Origin: Candidatus Scalindua sediminis
GTDB lineage: Bacteria; Planctomycetota; Brocadiia; Brocadiales; Scalinduaceae
Assembly: GCA_008636105.1 (NCBI GenBank)
Contig: VSDH01000030.1
Coordinates: 4,142 to 36,317, forward strand
Direction of reading: 5' to 3'
Length of the DNA stretch: 32,176 bases
Notes under the pieces: model-generated
The model's database searches: none
Seen by the model: only the letters and a program-made list of their open reading frames with translations
Told to the model about the DNA's origin: nothing
Made by a program: the position numbers and the translations under genes
Shown: positions 7,817-15,935 of the stretch, one piece after another
Numbering within the stretch: position 1 is the stretch's first letter
Layout of the letters: every line of letters begins with the position of its first letter

Positions 7817-9136
7817 CTAATTTTTTATCTCACGCCACTGCGTCATTGTGTAAGTACCCTGTATTGTGAGATTGCTATCGACCGGAGATTGATAATTTAC
7901 TGTGAGAGCTCCACCTAAACTAGCATCTGTGTTTCCATTGACAGCAATAAGATTACCATTAACGGTTAAATCTGATCCGCCCTTTACGTCAATATTACCA
8001 CCTGTAGGATTACTCCCATTCGAATCAACAGTACCTACAAGCAACGTACCATCAATTGTGACGCTTCCACCACCTATAACTTCGAAATCGCCGGTTGGTA
8101 CTAAAAAGGTGACACTAGACCCATTAGTGCTAGTCAAACTTCCCGAAATCTCGGCATTACCATCAACGATGAAGATCACATTACCTGAAAAGGTTGCATT
8201 TCCTGTTAACTCAAAGTTACCTGTGATATGAACAATACCGGTATAATTGTCACCAGAATCAAATGTGTAAGCACCACTAATCGTGGTAGTTGCACTGTCT
8301 CTAAAATCCTGAATGTCCTCTGAGGTTATGGTAATACCAGGCAGATAGGTTGCGCTGCATTGATTTGTAACGGGATCGGGAGTTACACCTTGAGTGATGG
8401 TTCCTGATACAGTGCCACTACCAGAAACAGTACCTGCAGCCGTAGCATCACCCCCAATATTTGGACTGGCAGAGGATAATATATCTATATTCCCATTGGC
8501 AAAGGCATTTCCTCCTGTAATACTACTACTGCCATTTATATTAATATCACCCATTGCATAAACATCGCCATTTTGAATTTGATGGACACCAGCTGCTTCC
8601 AGGTCGAGAGTCCCGGAAACAAAGACATCTCCATCCCTTATTATATTAGTCTCACCACCCTTTAGGGTAAGGGTACCACAATCAAAGGTTGCGTAATCAA
8701 GAATTTTGTAATGCTGTGGAGTTACTATTGCTTCAAATGTTGAAGATGAACCGTTAACGTTCCCTGTTGTATTTATTCGTATCTTTCCTGGGGCTGGATC
8801 GTCTTCAAAGACTTTTACCACATATGTTCCGTTCCCTAGGGAATTATCACCAGGAAAGGCATTGATTGTTGGGTTTGCAAGGCCTCCTATCCAACCGGGG
8901 CTTGAATTTAGCATTCCGATAGTCCTGTGAATTCCTGCTTCCGTGATGTAACGTGCCTGTACACTTGTCTTGTGATTTTTGCTTATTATAATCTCAGTGG
9001 TGGTTGTGATAACACCCACTGTCCCCAATAACGCTAAAATAGCTATTAACGCAATAGCGCCAATAAGGACTATGCCCTTTTCGTTCTCATTCTTTGATAT
9101 CATACTTGACTTATTTAATTGAAGTTTTGAAATCAT
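7817..9136 (-). CDS. PilX-like type IV pilin-related protein with beta-rich body
   Basis: 439 residues. The ATG at 9136 has AAGGAGC about 7 bases upstream. The N-terminus resembles PilX-type minor pilins: N-E-K-G-I-V-L-I-G-A-I-A-L-I-A-I-L-A-L-L-G followed by a long hydrophobic helix (residues 20-48) and a typical amphipathic continuation (H-K-T-S-V-Q-A-R-Y-I-T-E-A-G-I-H-R). From residue 140 to the end the protein is rich in G, S, T, N and short beta strands with recurring G-N/G-D steps (G-D-V-Y-A-M-G-D-I-N-I-N-G, G-N-A-F-A-N-G-N-I-D-I), as expected of a beta-helix-like or bactofilin-like fold. It may be a surface-exposed pilin-like filament subunit or an adhesin anchored by a pilin helix. No other pil gene is nearby, so assembly genes must lie elsewhere. 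Confidence 0.8.
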   Translation of the reverse strand: MISKLQLNKSSMISKNENEKGIVLIGAIALIAILALLGTVGVITTTTEIIISKNHKTSVQARYITEAGIHRTIGMLNSSPGWIGGLANPTINAFPGDNSLGNGTYVVKVFEDDPAPGKIRINTTGNVNGSSSTFEAIVTPQHYKILDYATFDCGTLTLKGGETNIIRDGDVFVSGTLDLEAAGVHQIQNGDVYAMGDININGSSSITGGNAFANGNIDILSSASPNIGGDATAAGTVSGSGTVSGTITQGVTPDPVTNQCSATYLPGITITSEDIQDFRDSATTTISGAYTFDSGDNYTGIVHITGNFELTGNATFSGNVIFIVDGNAEISGSLTSTNGSSVTFLVPTGDFEVIGGGSVTIDGTLLVGTVDSNGSNPTGGNIDVKGGSDLTVNGNLIAVNGNTDASLGGALTVNYQSPVDSNLTIQGTYTMTQWREIKN

Positions 9137-9578
9137 ATTTACTGCTCCTTATTAATCAGCCGTTCGTCGTGTGGGTTCAATTTGCGCAAACCATGTACCC
9201 ATTGTATGTTGGATAAGAGGATGGCCATTTATTTGCACTAATGAAACTACCTAAGTTCTTATATTTCAAAGTATACGTGACGAAGCCTCCAATATTCAGA
9301 CAGATTTTACAGTCAATTAAATATCAATCTGTCTTGAAAAAACTGTAACAATTTGTGTCGATTGAGATGGAATTGTATCGAAACGATACATCTGGAAAAG
9401 CGGCATGATAGCCAAGATTGATTGGCTTAAACCTGAAGAAAAACCTTACTTGTGTAATCAAGTAAGCTGAATCGCTTTGGAGGTAAATTAAGATGTGATA
9501 AAGGAGAATTTTTAACTATGTTTTTTGTAATATTGTAATTACACAATATCAAGTGGCTTTCTATCAGATTTTATGACC

Positions 9579-9620
9579 ACCCCTAATTCCCCTCTTTACG
9601 AAGGAGGGGATAAAGGGGAG
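9579..9620. repeat. GC-rich hairpin repeat
   Basis: CCCCT, AATT, CCCCTC, a loop, GAGGGG, ATAA, AGGGG: two stems of 6 and 5 bp separated by a 3-base internal loop. This pattern of paired CCCCTC/GAGGGG blocks is common as a dispersed noncoding repeat in bacterial genomes. Confidence 0.6.
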
Positions 9621-9650
9621 GTTTGCTACTTGATTTTGCGTAAATTCATC

Positions 9651-9690
9651 AGTCATTATAAATGTGTGCTTAAGTTTTGCAATATGAAAG
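9651..9690. repeat. Dispersed repeat, copy B
   Basis: Near-identical partner of 5909-5948. It ends two bases before the stop codon of the leftward small membrane protein gene, so it may form that gene's 3' untranslated end. Confidence 0.7.
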
Positions 9691-9691
9691 C

Positions 9692-9961
9692 CTATGCGTG
9701 TTCTTCAGGTTCCTGTAGTTTGATGAATAGTTTGGAGTCTTTGTGTTGCTTGAGATTGGCCCTTGCCGCAAGCAGCAAAACAATGATGAGTGCAAAGGTT
9801 GAGCCGCTAAACATCTTGTTTGTTAAAATATAGTAAGATAAAAGACCAATGGCCGCCGCCAGATTGGCAATAGTGAAGTAGACATAATTACGTACATTCC
9901 TGATCTGTCTCTTAAGATACTTTTTTTCCTTTGGCGTTAAGTCAGTTTTTGAAAATGTCAT
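9692..9961 (-). CDS. Small membrane protein, two TM helices
   Basis: 89 residues of unknown function. A charged N-terminus (K-T-D-L-T-P-K-E-K-K-Y-L-K-R-Q-I-R) is followed by two hydrophobic segments at about residues 27-47 and 52-70, and by a charged tail ending E-P-E-E-H-A. This predicts a hairpin inner-membrane protein with both ends on the same side. It lies 100 bases downstream of the LOG-family gene on the same strand and could be at the end of that transcript. I recognise no family. Confidence 0.65.
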   Translation of the reverse strand: MTFSKTDLTPKEKKYLKRQIRNVRNYVYFTIANLAAAIGLLSYYILTNKMFSGSTFALIIVLLLAARANLKQHKDSKLFIKLQEPEEHA

Positions 9962-10061
9962 TATGATGCGTTTATGAAAATTTCATGTAAGTTACGCAAC
10001 ATGAAGGCTTCGGCGTGAGCTCAGCCGAACGGTTGCGGCTACTTTTAAGCAGGGTGAATTT

Positions 10062-10652
10062 TTAAATACCTTTTTGATCTATCCACCTTGCTACTTCAGG
10101 TGCCTCGTATGATTCAAACTTTTGGAGAAGTATATGTGGCTGATCTTCCACAAACACCATAGAACGATATACCTCCTTTATGAATCGCTCAGAAACAGCA
10201 TGATCGATGAACTCGATTAACTTGTCGTAATACTGGCCTGCGTTTAACAAGCCACATGGCTTCTGGTGCATCCCCAACTGTGCCCATGTCCATATTTCGA
10301 AGAACTCTTCAATCGTGCCGAGACCGCCGGGCAATGCAATAAAGCCGTCTGAAAGTTCAGCCATCATTGCCTTGCGGTCGTGCATAGTGTTAACCTCCCG
10401 CAATTCGGTAATACCTGTATGAGCTGCCTCTCTAACAAGAAGCTCCTTCGGGATAACACCAATCACCTCGCCACCCTCTTTAAGAAAGGCGTCTGCAATC
10501 TCACCCATTACGCCGATACTTGCACCGCCGTAGACAAGACCTATGTTCTTGTTGACCATGACACGGGCCAGCTCTCTGGCAGCCTGATTATATTCAGGCC
10601 GACTACCATAGTTCGATCCACAATACACACACAATCTTTTTATCATAGTCAT
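10062..10652 (-). CDS. LOG-family phosphoribohydrolase (TIGR00730-type)
   Basis: 196 residues, the normal length for the LOG / TIGR00730 Rossmann-fold family. The diagnostic P-G-G-L-G-T-I-E-E motif is at residues 108-116 and the upstream Arg-Lys pair (M-H-D-R-K-A-M-M) is at 93-94; the N-terminal C-V-Y-C-G-S and Y-G-G-A-S-I-G-V-M-G nucleotide-binding loops are also intact. Family members hydrolyse nucleoside 5'-monophosphates (in plants and some bacteria, cytokinin ribotides) to the free base and ribose 5-phosphate. The bacterial physiological substrate is often unknown and I do not claim cytokinin synthesis. It starts 19 bases after the zinc-ribbon gene, in one operon. The start may be at residue 1 or at residue 3. 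Confidence 0.9.
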   Translation of the reverse strand: MTMIKRLCVYCGSNYGSRPEYNQAARELARVMVNKNIGLVYGGASIGVMGEIADAFLKEGGEVIGVIPKELLVREAAHTGITELREVNTMHDRKAMMAELSDGFIALPGGLGTIEEFFEIWTWAQLGMHQKPCGLLNAGQYYDKLIEFIDHAVSERFIKEVYRSMVFVEDQPHILLQKFESYEAPEVARWIDQKGI

Positions 10653-10671
10653 TTAGTATATACCTGGAGGT

Positions 10672-10854
10672 TTATACAGCAACCTCCCAATTAACGTCAT
10701 ACATGGCATGGCAACTCGGACATATCAGGATTATTTTGCACTTTTTATCTGCCACTCTTGAAAATGAAGTGTGGAAGCCATCCTCATATCCGCATTCCGG
10801 GCAGATATGAAGCTCTTTTTCTATTGAAATTGGCTCTGGTTTTCTATTATCCAT
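10672..10854 (-). CDS. Small zinc-ribbon protein
   Basis: 60 residues with two CxxC knuckles, C-P-E-C-G-Y (near residue 18) and C-P-S-C-H-A (near residue 45), typical of a zinc ribbon. The ATG at 10854 has AGAGGA 6 bases upstream. It is the first gene of a two-gene unit with the LOG-family gene. It could bind nucleic acid or protein; sequence alone does not say which. Confidence 0.75.
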   Translation of the reverse strand: MDNRKPEPISIEKELHICPECGYEDGFHTSFSRVADKKCKIILICPSCHAMYDVNWEVAV

Positions 10855-11017
10855 AACATTCCTCTTTTTTCATGTAATTAGGTGTCGTCTAAGGCGCCAG
10901 TTAATAAAAAATAGTGTACACAGATAAAAAACAAAACTATTATATGTTTAATACCATATACGTCAAATTAAAAGCGTATTTGGAAATGTCTTTTCATAAA
11001 TTAGAGAAAGATGTAGT

Positions 11018-12331
11018 TTGTTAAACATGAATGGTCATCAAGCGCAAAAATTCTCACGTTCGATGAACCTGTTTGATATTATTTGTCTTGGTATTAACGG
11101 GATTGTCGGAGCAGGCATATTCCTACTACCAGGCCAGATTGCTGCGCAAGTGGGTTCGTTTTCCATATTAATTTTTGTCATCTGCGGTTTGCTGTGCCTT
11201 GCAATAGCTCTTTGCTTTGCAGAGATGGGGGGAATTTATCAGCAAACAGGGGGCGCATATTTATATGCGAGGGATACATTCGGCCCAATGATAGGGTTTA
11301 TGGTTGGTTGGATGGTATGGCTTTCTGCCATAATCGGCTGGGCGGCTATGGCGAGGGGCTTCTTACTCTATCTCAATTATTTCTCCCCCTCTCTTTCAGA
11401 AGGCTGGATTGGAGAGATCATAATAATTATCCTCATAGTAGGCCTGAGTACTCTCAACTTTCTTGGGGTTAAGATCGGGGCGAGAACCATAAACTTCTTT
11501 ACAATAAGCAAACTAGTACCGCTTTTTATCTTCATTACACTGGGGTTTTTCTATATAAAAAAACCTTCTTTGAGTCCGATCTTTTCTTTTGATATTCAAA
11601 ACATCGGAGAGGCAATCGTTATTGCCCTATTTGCCTACACCGGCTTTGAACATATGTCTGTACCGGCAGGTGAAATGAAGAACCCCAGAAAAGACATACC
11701 CATCGCCTTTTTCTTTGTAATCCTGGGAGCCACCTTAATCTACACTTTGATACAGATAGTGGCAATCGGCACATTCCCGGGATTGGCCCAATCAGAAAAA
11801 CCCCTGGCTGATGCCGCTGCAAATTTTTTAGGCCCTGCAGGCGGGATATTAATTGCAATTGGTGCACTCCTAGCTATAGCGGGTGTAAATTCAGGCATTG
11901 CCTTGACAGGGCCGAGAAACCTTTATGTCCTGTCAGCAGATGGATTCTTACCGGAGACCTTTTCAAAGATCCATCCAAAATTCCACACGCCTTATGTGGC
12001 CATAGGCATAAACACTATTTTGACGCTGATTTTGTTCCTTACGGGGACGTTTGAATATTTGATTATTGCAAGTGTGATGGTGAGCCTTCTGCAATATATA
12101 CCCACATGTCTGGCAGTGATTGTCTTAAGGAAAAAAGGATCTGCGGTTTCAAAAAGCTATACAATCCCGGGAGGGTACGTTATTCCGTGTCTGGCTCTTT
12201 TAATCTGTTTCTGGCTTTTATTCCAGATGAAATTGGTTGTGATTATGGCACTGTTTGTGGGAATGGTGCTGTCATTACCCATTTACTTTTACAGAAAGGG
12301 AAAGATTTCCATTAATAAAGACAGAGGCTAA
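11018..12331 (+). CDS. APC-superfamily amino-acid permease
   Basis: 437 residues with about 12 transmembrane helices. The first helix carries the APC signature I-N-G-I-V-G-A-G-I-F-L-L-P-G (about residues 27-40), whose broken-helix glycine loop binds the amino-acid backbone in this superfamily. A second family block, F-A-Y-T-G-F-E-H-M-S-V-P-A-G-E-M-K-N-P, lies at about 205-223, and G-P-R-N-L-Y-V-L-S-A-D-G-F-L-P near 300. The substrate cannot be read from sequence. Two starts are possible: a TTG at 11018 with a GAGAAAG sequence 7-8 bases upstream, or the ATG at 11027, which is too far from it; I keep the TTG. The convergent neighbour deacylates N-acyl-D-amino acids, so a link to amino-acid salvage is possible. 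Confidence 0.9.
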   Translation: MLNMNGHQAQKFSRSMNLFDIICLGINGIVGAGIFLLPGQIAAQVGSFSILIFVICGLLCLAIALCFAEMGGIYQQTGGAYLYARDTFGPMIGFMVGWMVWLSAIIGWAAMARGFLLYLNYFSPSLSEGWIGEIIIIILIVGLSTLNFLGVKIGARTINFFTISKLVPLFIFITLGFFYIKKPSLSPIFSFDIQNIGEAIVIALFAYTGFEHMSVPAGEMKNPRKDIPIAFFFVILGATLIYTLIQIVAIGTFPGLAQSEKPLADAAANFLGPAGGILIAIGALLAIAGVNSGIALTGPRNLYVLSADGFLPETFSKIHPKFHTPYVAIGINTILTLILFLTGTFEYLIIASVMVSLLQYIPTCLAVIVLRKKGSAVSKSYTIPGGYVIPCLALLICFWLLFQMKLVVIMALFVGMVLSLPIYFYRKGKISINKDRG

Positions 12332-12396
12332 TGAGTTGATAAACATTTCATAAGCTCATCAGATGATGGGAAACGTCCGCCTGTGCGTACGGCTAC

Positions 12397-12430
12397 CCCG
12401 CCCGAACGTACCGTTTGGTACGGGGGCGGG
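12397..12430. repeat. GC-rich hairpin between convergent genes
   Basis: CGTACC-GTTT-GGTACG forms a perfect inner stem; CCCGCC and GGCGGG form an outer stem. It sits between the convergent permease and deacylase genes and could stop transcription in both directions, but no T run follows. 12434-12456 repeats the sequence seen at 1994-2016 (GACGG, TT, then TTGGCGGG). Confidence 0.7.
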
Positions 12431-12481
12431 TTTACCAGACGGTTTATTTGGCGGGCATAAATCGCTCAATTTAGGTGTTAC

Positions 12482-14068
12482 TTATCTTTTAAGGACTGCG
12501 CCATTCATAACATCTACATGCTCGTCGTCTTTAATTGTAAGTTTTCCGTTCACTAATACATATTTAATACCCTTAGAATAATTATGTGGGTCTGTATACG
12601 TTGCCTTTTCTGTAATTGCATTTTGATCGAAAATTGTTATATCGGCGAAGAATCCTTCTTTTAAAATACCCCTATCTTTAAGTCCCAGTTTGTGGGCTGG
12701 TAACCCGGTCATTTTATAAATGGCTTCCTCAATAGATAAAAGTTTTTTTTCATTAACGTACTTCCTTATTACGCTTGAAAACGTACCGTAACATCTTGGA
12801 TGTGGTCTCCCGAAGTGTAATGCGCCGCTTGTAGAACGGAGCGAACTATCGGAGCCTATCATTACAAAATCCCAGCTCAGAATTTCTTCAAGATTCTCCT
12901 CTGACATATTAAAGAATAAGACACCTACCCTACAATCTTCTGCAATTAACAGGTCGAGAACAAACTCCAAAGGAGATACTTTTAATTTCTTTGCAATCTC
13001 GGCTACCGTCTTTCCCTCATAATCTTTTCTTTCGTTATTATGCACGGATGAAATCATTATGCTTTCCCAAAACTTCTGGTCTTTACCTTCACTTATCATG
13101 TCTTTGATAATACGCTCTCTATAAAAAGGGTCCCTTAATCTTTTTTTCTCTTCAATGGCCCCTCCCTCGTATACCCAATTGGGTAAAATTACGTCTAAGT
13201 CCGTTCCAGACGCGATATAGGGATATCTATCACATGAAATTTTTATACCGTCAGACCTGGCTTTGTTTAATAATCTCTCTATCTTTCCTATTTTCCCCCA
13301 ATTTCTTTCCCCCCATGTCTTGATGTGAGATACTTGAGTATTTACACCGCTCATTTTAGCAATGTTTATGGTTTCGGCTAAGGCCGTTTCTATTTTATCT
13401 CCTTCATCTCTCATGTGCGTTGTATATATACCATTATGTTCCTTTACTATTTTACATAATTCAATCAATTCAGAAGTCTTTGCATAACATCCCGGTGGAT
13501 ACACCAATCCACTCGATATGCCAAATGCACCTGCCTCCATTGCATCTCGCAATTCTTTTTCCATATTAACAAGCTCGTTTTTATTTGGTTCACGATCTTC
13601 ATATCCCAATATACAGGCCCGTATATTACCGTGGCCAACCAGAAACCCTCTGTTTATAGAACTTGGTACTTCGTCAGTCCTCTTAAAATAATCCTTAGCA
13701 GTTTGCCAATTTATATCCAACCCAAACTTGCCAAGACCTTTTCTCCTATTCTCAAGTAATTGCCCCCTCAATGGAAAGGCGGATGTACCACAATTCCCAC
13801 AAATCTCCGTAGTAACACCATCATAAATTTTGCTCTCACTCTTTGGACTAACCAGCCAAAAAAAATCGCTATGTGAATGAATATCAATAAATCCTGGCGT
13901 AACGATACACCCTGATGCATCAATAATATCACAATCCGATGGGGGAGTAATATTACCCGTATAGACGATCCTATCACCCTGAATACCGATATCTAAGGCT
14001 CTTTTAGCTCTCCCCGTCCCATCAACTGCAACACCATTTTTTATTATAAGGTCAAAACTACGATTCAT
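12482..14068 (-). CDS. N-acyl-D-amino-acid deacylase family amidohydrolase
   Basis: 528 residues, similar in length to D-aminoacylases. The metal-site pattern of that family is complete: H64-S-H66-S-D68, the metal-bridging Cys in G-N-C-G (C93), H218 (T-H-M-R-D-E-G), H248 (V-S-H-I-K-T-W-G) and the catalytic Asp D407 (I-G-S-D-S-S). Positions match the described Cys, His220, His250 and Asp366 arrangement of D-aminoacylase closely at the front and are shifted at the end. The C-terminal G-F-F-A-D-I-T-I-F-D block is the usual amidohydrolase end. It should hydrolyse N-acyl-D-amino acids, or related amides, to the amino acid and a carboxylate, in the cytoplasm. Substrate preference is not readable. 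The gene stands alone, convergent with an amino-acid permease gene. Confidence 0.92.
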   Translation of the reverse strand: MNRSFDLIIKNGVAVDGTGRAKRALDIGIQGDRIVYTGNITPPSDCDIIDASGCIVTPGFIDIHSHSDFFWLVSPKSESKIYDGVTTEICGNCGTSAFPLRGQLLENRRKGLGKFGLDINWQTAKDYFKRTDEVPSSINRGFLVGHGNIRACILGYEDREPNKNELVNMEKELRDAMEAGAFGISSGLVYPPGCYAKTSELIELCKIVKEHNGIYTTHMRDEGDKIETALAETINIAKMSGVNTQVSHIKTWGERNWGKIGKIERLLNKARSDGIKISCDRYPYIASGTDLDVILPNWVYEGGAIEEKKRLRDPFYRERIIKDMISEGKDQKFWESIMISSVHNNERKDYEGKTVAEIAKKLKVSPLEFVLDLLIAEDCRVGVLFFNMSEENLEEILSWDFVMIGSDSSLRSTSGALHFGRPHPRCYGTFSSVIRKYVNEKKLLSIEEAIYKMTGLPAHKLGLKDRGILKEGFFADITIFDQNAITEKATYTDPHNYSKGIKYVLVNGKLTIKDDEHVDVMNGAVLKR

Positions 14069-14222
14069 TAAATAGAACCCAAAGAAACAAAAATTATATT
14101 TATCCGCAAGTCACTTAATTTTATGATTTATGTTTAATTGAAATATTTTACAGAAATGTTTTTCAAATGCTGGGTGAGGTGAAATTACTTCTAAGAAATG
14201 TTCTCTTATTACGCTAAGGTCT

Positions 14223-14411
14223 TTATCTATCGCTGAGTTGTGATGGCTCTGCTGTGCCTAGAAAAGAATCAACATCCTTATGTAATGCTCCCATATCCTT
14301 CTTTAATGCACGGTTATGATCAGCATTATGGCTTCTATTGAATGTATAGCACCCGGAAATAAATGCCATAATCATCAAGAAAACAATACAATTTTTAATG
14401 GGTTTAACCAT
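14223..14411 (-). CDS. Small lipoprotein downstream of rpoN
   Basis: 62 residues with a signal peptide and lipobox F-I-S-G-C (Cys at residue 21). The mature part is short and charged, ending L-H-K-D-V-D-S-F-L-G-T-A-E-P-S-Q-L-S-D-R. It begins 41 bases after the rpoN stop and is probably the last gene of that transcript. The RBS is weak. Function unknown. Confidence 0.65.
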   Translation of the reverse strand: MVKPIKNCIVFLMIMAFISGCYTFNRSHNADHNRALKKDMGALHKDVDSFLGTAEPSQLSDR

Positions 14412-14452
14412 TTTTAATATTTCTTAATACGTTATATGTATAATTAAGGAGC

Positions 14453-15901
14453 TCAACTTTCTTCTCTCCTTCTCCTTGACGAAGGAATTTTCATGCTCCT
14501 TCTATATTTAGTCACGGTTCTTCGTGCTATATCGACACCCATTTCTCCTAATTTTGCAGCAATTTCCTCATCACTTAAAGGGCCTGACTTATCTTCATTC
14601 GATACTACTTTGGATAGTTTTTGCCTTATTGCCTCCCATGATTCCATTGTACCATCGATATTCCTGAAACCTCCTGTAAAGAAAAATTTCATATCAAAAA
14701 TACCCTGAGGTGTCTGCATATACTTGTGTGCTATAGCACGACTCACGGTTGATACATGGATCCCAACAATATCTGCGATATCTTGCATCTTTAAAGTTTG
14801 AAGATGCAGTATTCCCTCATCCAAAAATTTCTTCTGCATCTCTACTAACTTGACTGCTACTTTATACAACGTACCTTTCCTTTGTTCGATAGCATCTATA
14901 AGCCATCTAGCAGATTCCATTTTCTTACGAATATAACGCTTGGTTTGCAAATCATAACTTTTCCCGTTTAGTACGTCTTTATAAAAATTGCTTATATAAA
15001 TACGTGGCAAATTTTTATCTCCCACAAGCGATACCTCATATTTTCCATCTATATATTCTACTCTGATTTCCGGTTTTATATAAGGAACCTGTTCATTGCT
15101 GATAAGGAAACCTGGTTTAGGATTTAGTGTTTTTATGAAGTCTATTACCTTTTTAACTATTTCCAGGTTACATCCTGACTTTTTTGCTATAAGTTTATAT
15201 TTTTTCGCTTCAACATCTTCCAAATAATTTAAAATTAATTCCCTCGCAATATGATAATTGGGATCTCGCTTATCTAATTGCAAGAGCAAACATTCCTTCA
15301 AGTTCCTTGCCCCCACGCCAAGTGGCTCCATACTTTGCACAATTTTCAAGGCTTCATTTGCTTTTTCCATACTTACAGGTTCTTCCAGCGATTCTAGAAT
15401 TTCGTCTAGAGTATACGCCAGATACCCGCTATCATTAAGGTTAAAAATTATATTTTCACATATTTCCAAAAGCGAGTCATCTAGCTCCATAATTGATAAC
15501 TGCCCGAGAAGATAATCCTGGAGTGACATTGATTTTGCAGCCGTATTCTCTAAGGCCTCCTGCTTCTGATCTCTTTCATCTGCAGCGCTACTCCTCCTTG
15601 TGGTTGTTTGTGAAAAATAGTCCCTCCACTCGTCTGCCATTTCCCTAAGCTTTTTAAATTCGTCGTCCTGTGGTTCCTCTTTGTTTTCAGTGTCTTCCGC
15701 CCCTTCATCTTGTGTCGTATCCTTTCCCTCTTTCTCAGGCTGGACCAGTTCCTCCAGTACAGGATTATCCATTAGCTCCTGTTGTACATGTTCTATTAAG
15801 GCCATTATCGGGAGCTGAAGTATCTCTATAGATTGGATCACCTGAGGTGCCAATTTCATCTGCTGCTGAAGTTGTGGTGATAACGTTGTCTGTAGTTTCA
15901 T
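14453..15901 (-). CDS. rpoN: RNA polymerase sigma-54 factor
   Basis: 482 residues, full length. Residues 1-50 form the Gln- and Leu-rich activator-interacting domain (L-S-P-Q-L-Q-Q-Q-M-K-L-A-P-Q-V-I-Q). An acidic linker covers 55-110, then the core-binding domain to about 300. A helix-turn-helix lies at about 370-400 (M-Q-D-I-A-D-I-V-G-I-H-V-S-T-V-S-R-A), and the RpoN box A-R-R-T-V-T-K-Y-R-R is at 459-468, for recognition of the -24 element. Sigma-54 directs transcription from -24/-12 promoters and needs an AAA+ activator, none of which is encoded in the window. The gene follows recR by 34 bases. I looked for -24/-12 sites upstream of the pilin-like gene and did not find a convincing one. Confidence 0.97.
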   Translation of the reverse strand: MKLQTTLSPQLQQQMKLAPQVIQSIEILQLPIMALIEHVQQELMDNPVLEELVQPEKEGKDTTQDEGAEDTENKEEPQDDEFKKLREMADEWRDYFSQTTTRRSSAADERDQKQEALENTAAKSMSLQDYLLGQLSIMELDDSLLEICENIIFNLNDSGYLAYTLDEILESLEEPVSMEKANEALKIVQSMEPLGVGARNLKECLLLQLDKRDPNYHIARELILNYLEDVEAKKYKLIAKKSGCNLEIVKKVIDFIKTLNPKPGFLISNEQVPYIKPEIRVEYIDGKYEVSLVGDKNLPRIYISNFYKDVLNGKSYDLQTKRYIRKKMESARWLIDAIEQRKGTLYKVAVKLVEMQKKFLDEGILHLQTLKMQDIADIVGIHVSTVSRAIAHKYMQTPQGIFDMKFFFTGGFRNIDGTMESWEAIRQKLSKVVSNEDKSGPLSDEEIAAKLGEMGVDIARRTVTKYRRSMKIPSSRRRREES

Positions 15902-15935
15902 ATTATTTACAGTATTATTTTTTGAAAAAGCACAA

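Larger units (their letters stand above)
9137..9691. other. Intergenic region, 555 bp, with several inverted repeats
   Basis: Upstream region of the pilin-like gene. It carries four inverted repeats: 9298-9334 (AGACAGATT/AATCTGTCT, 9 bp perfect, 19-base spacer), 9374-9390 (TGTATCG-AAA-CGATACA), 9445-9466 (CTTACTTG-TGTAAT-CAAGTAAG) and 9579-9620 (GC-rich). Repeat copy B lies at 9651-9690. No gene or known riboswitch pattern is visible; I looked for a c-di-GMP riboswitch consensus and did not find it. Confidence 0.6.

Noticed and set aside
7902..8231. 109-residue rightward frame
   Set aside because: Antisense shadow caused by the repetitive composition of the pilin-like gene.
9137..9360. c-di-GMP riboswitch before the pilin-like gene
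   Set aside because: The conserved core words of the GEMM class were not found on the leftward strand; only simple inverted repeats are present.
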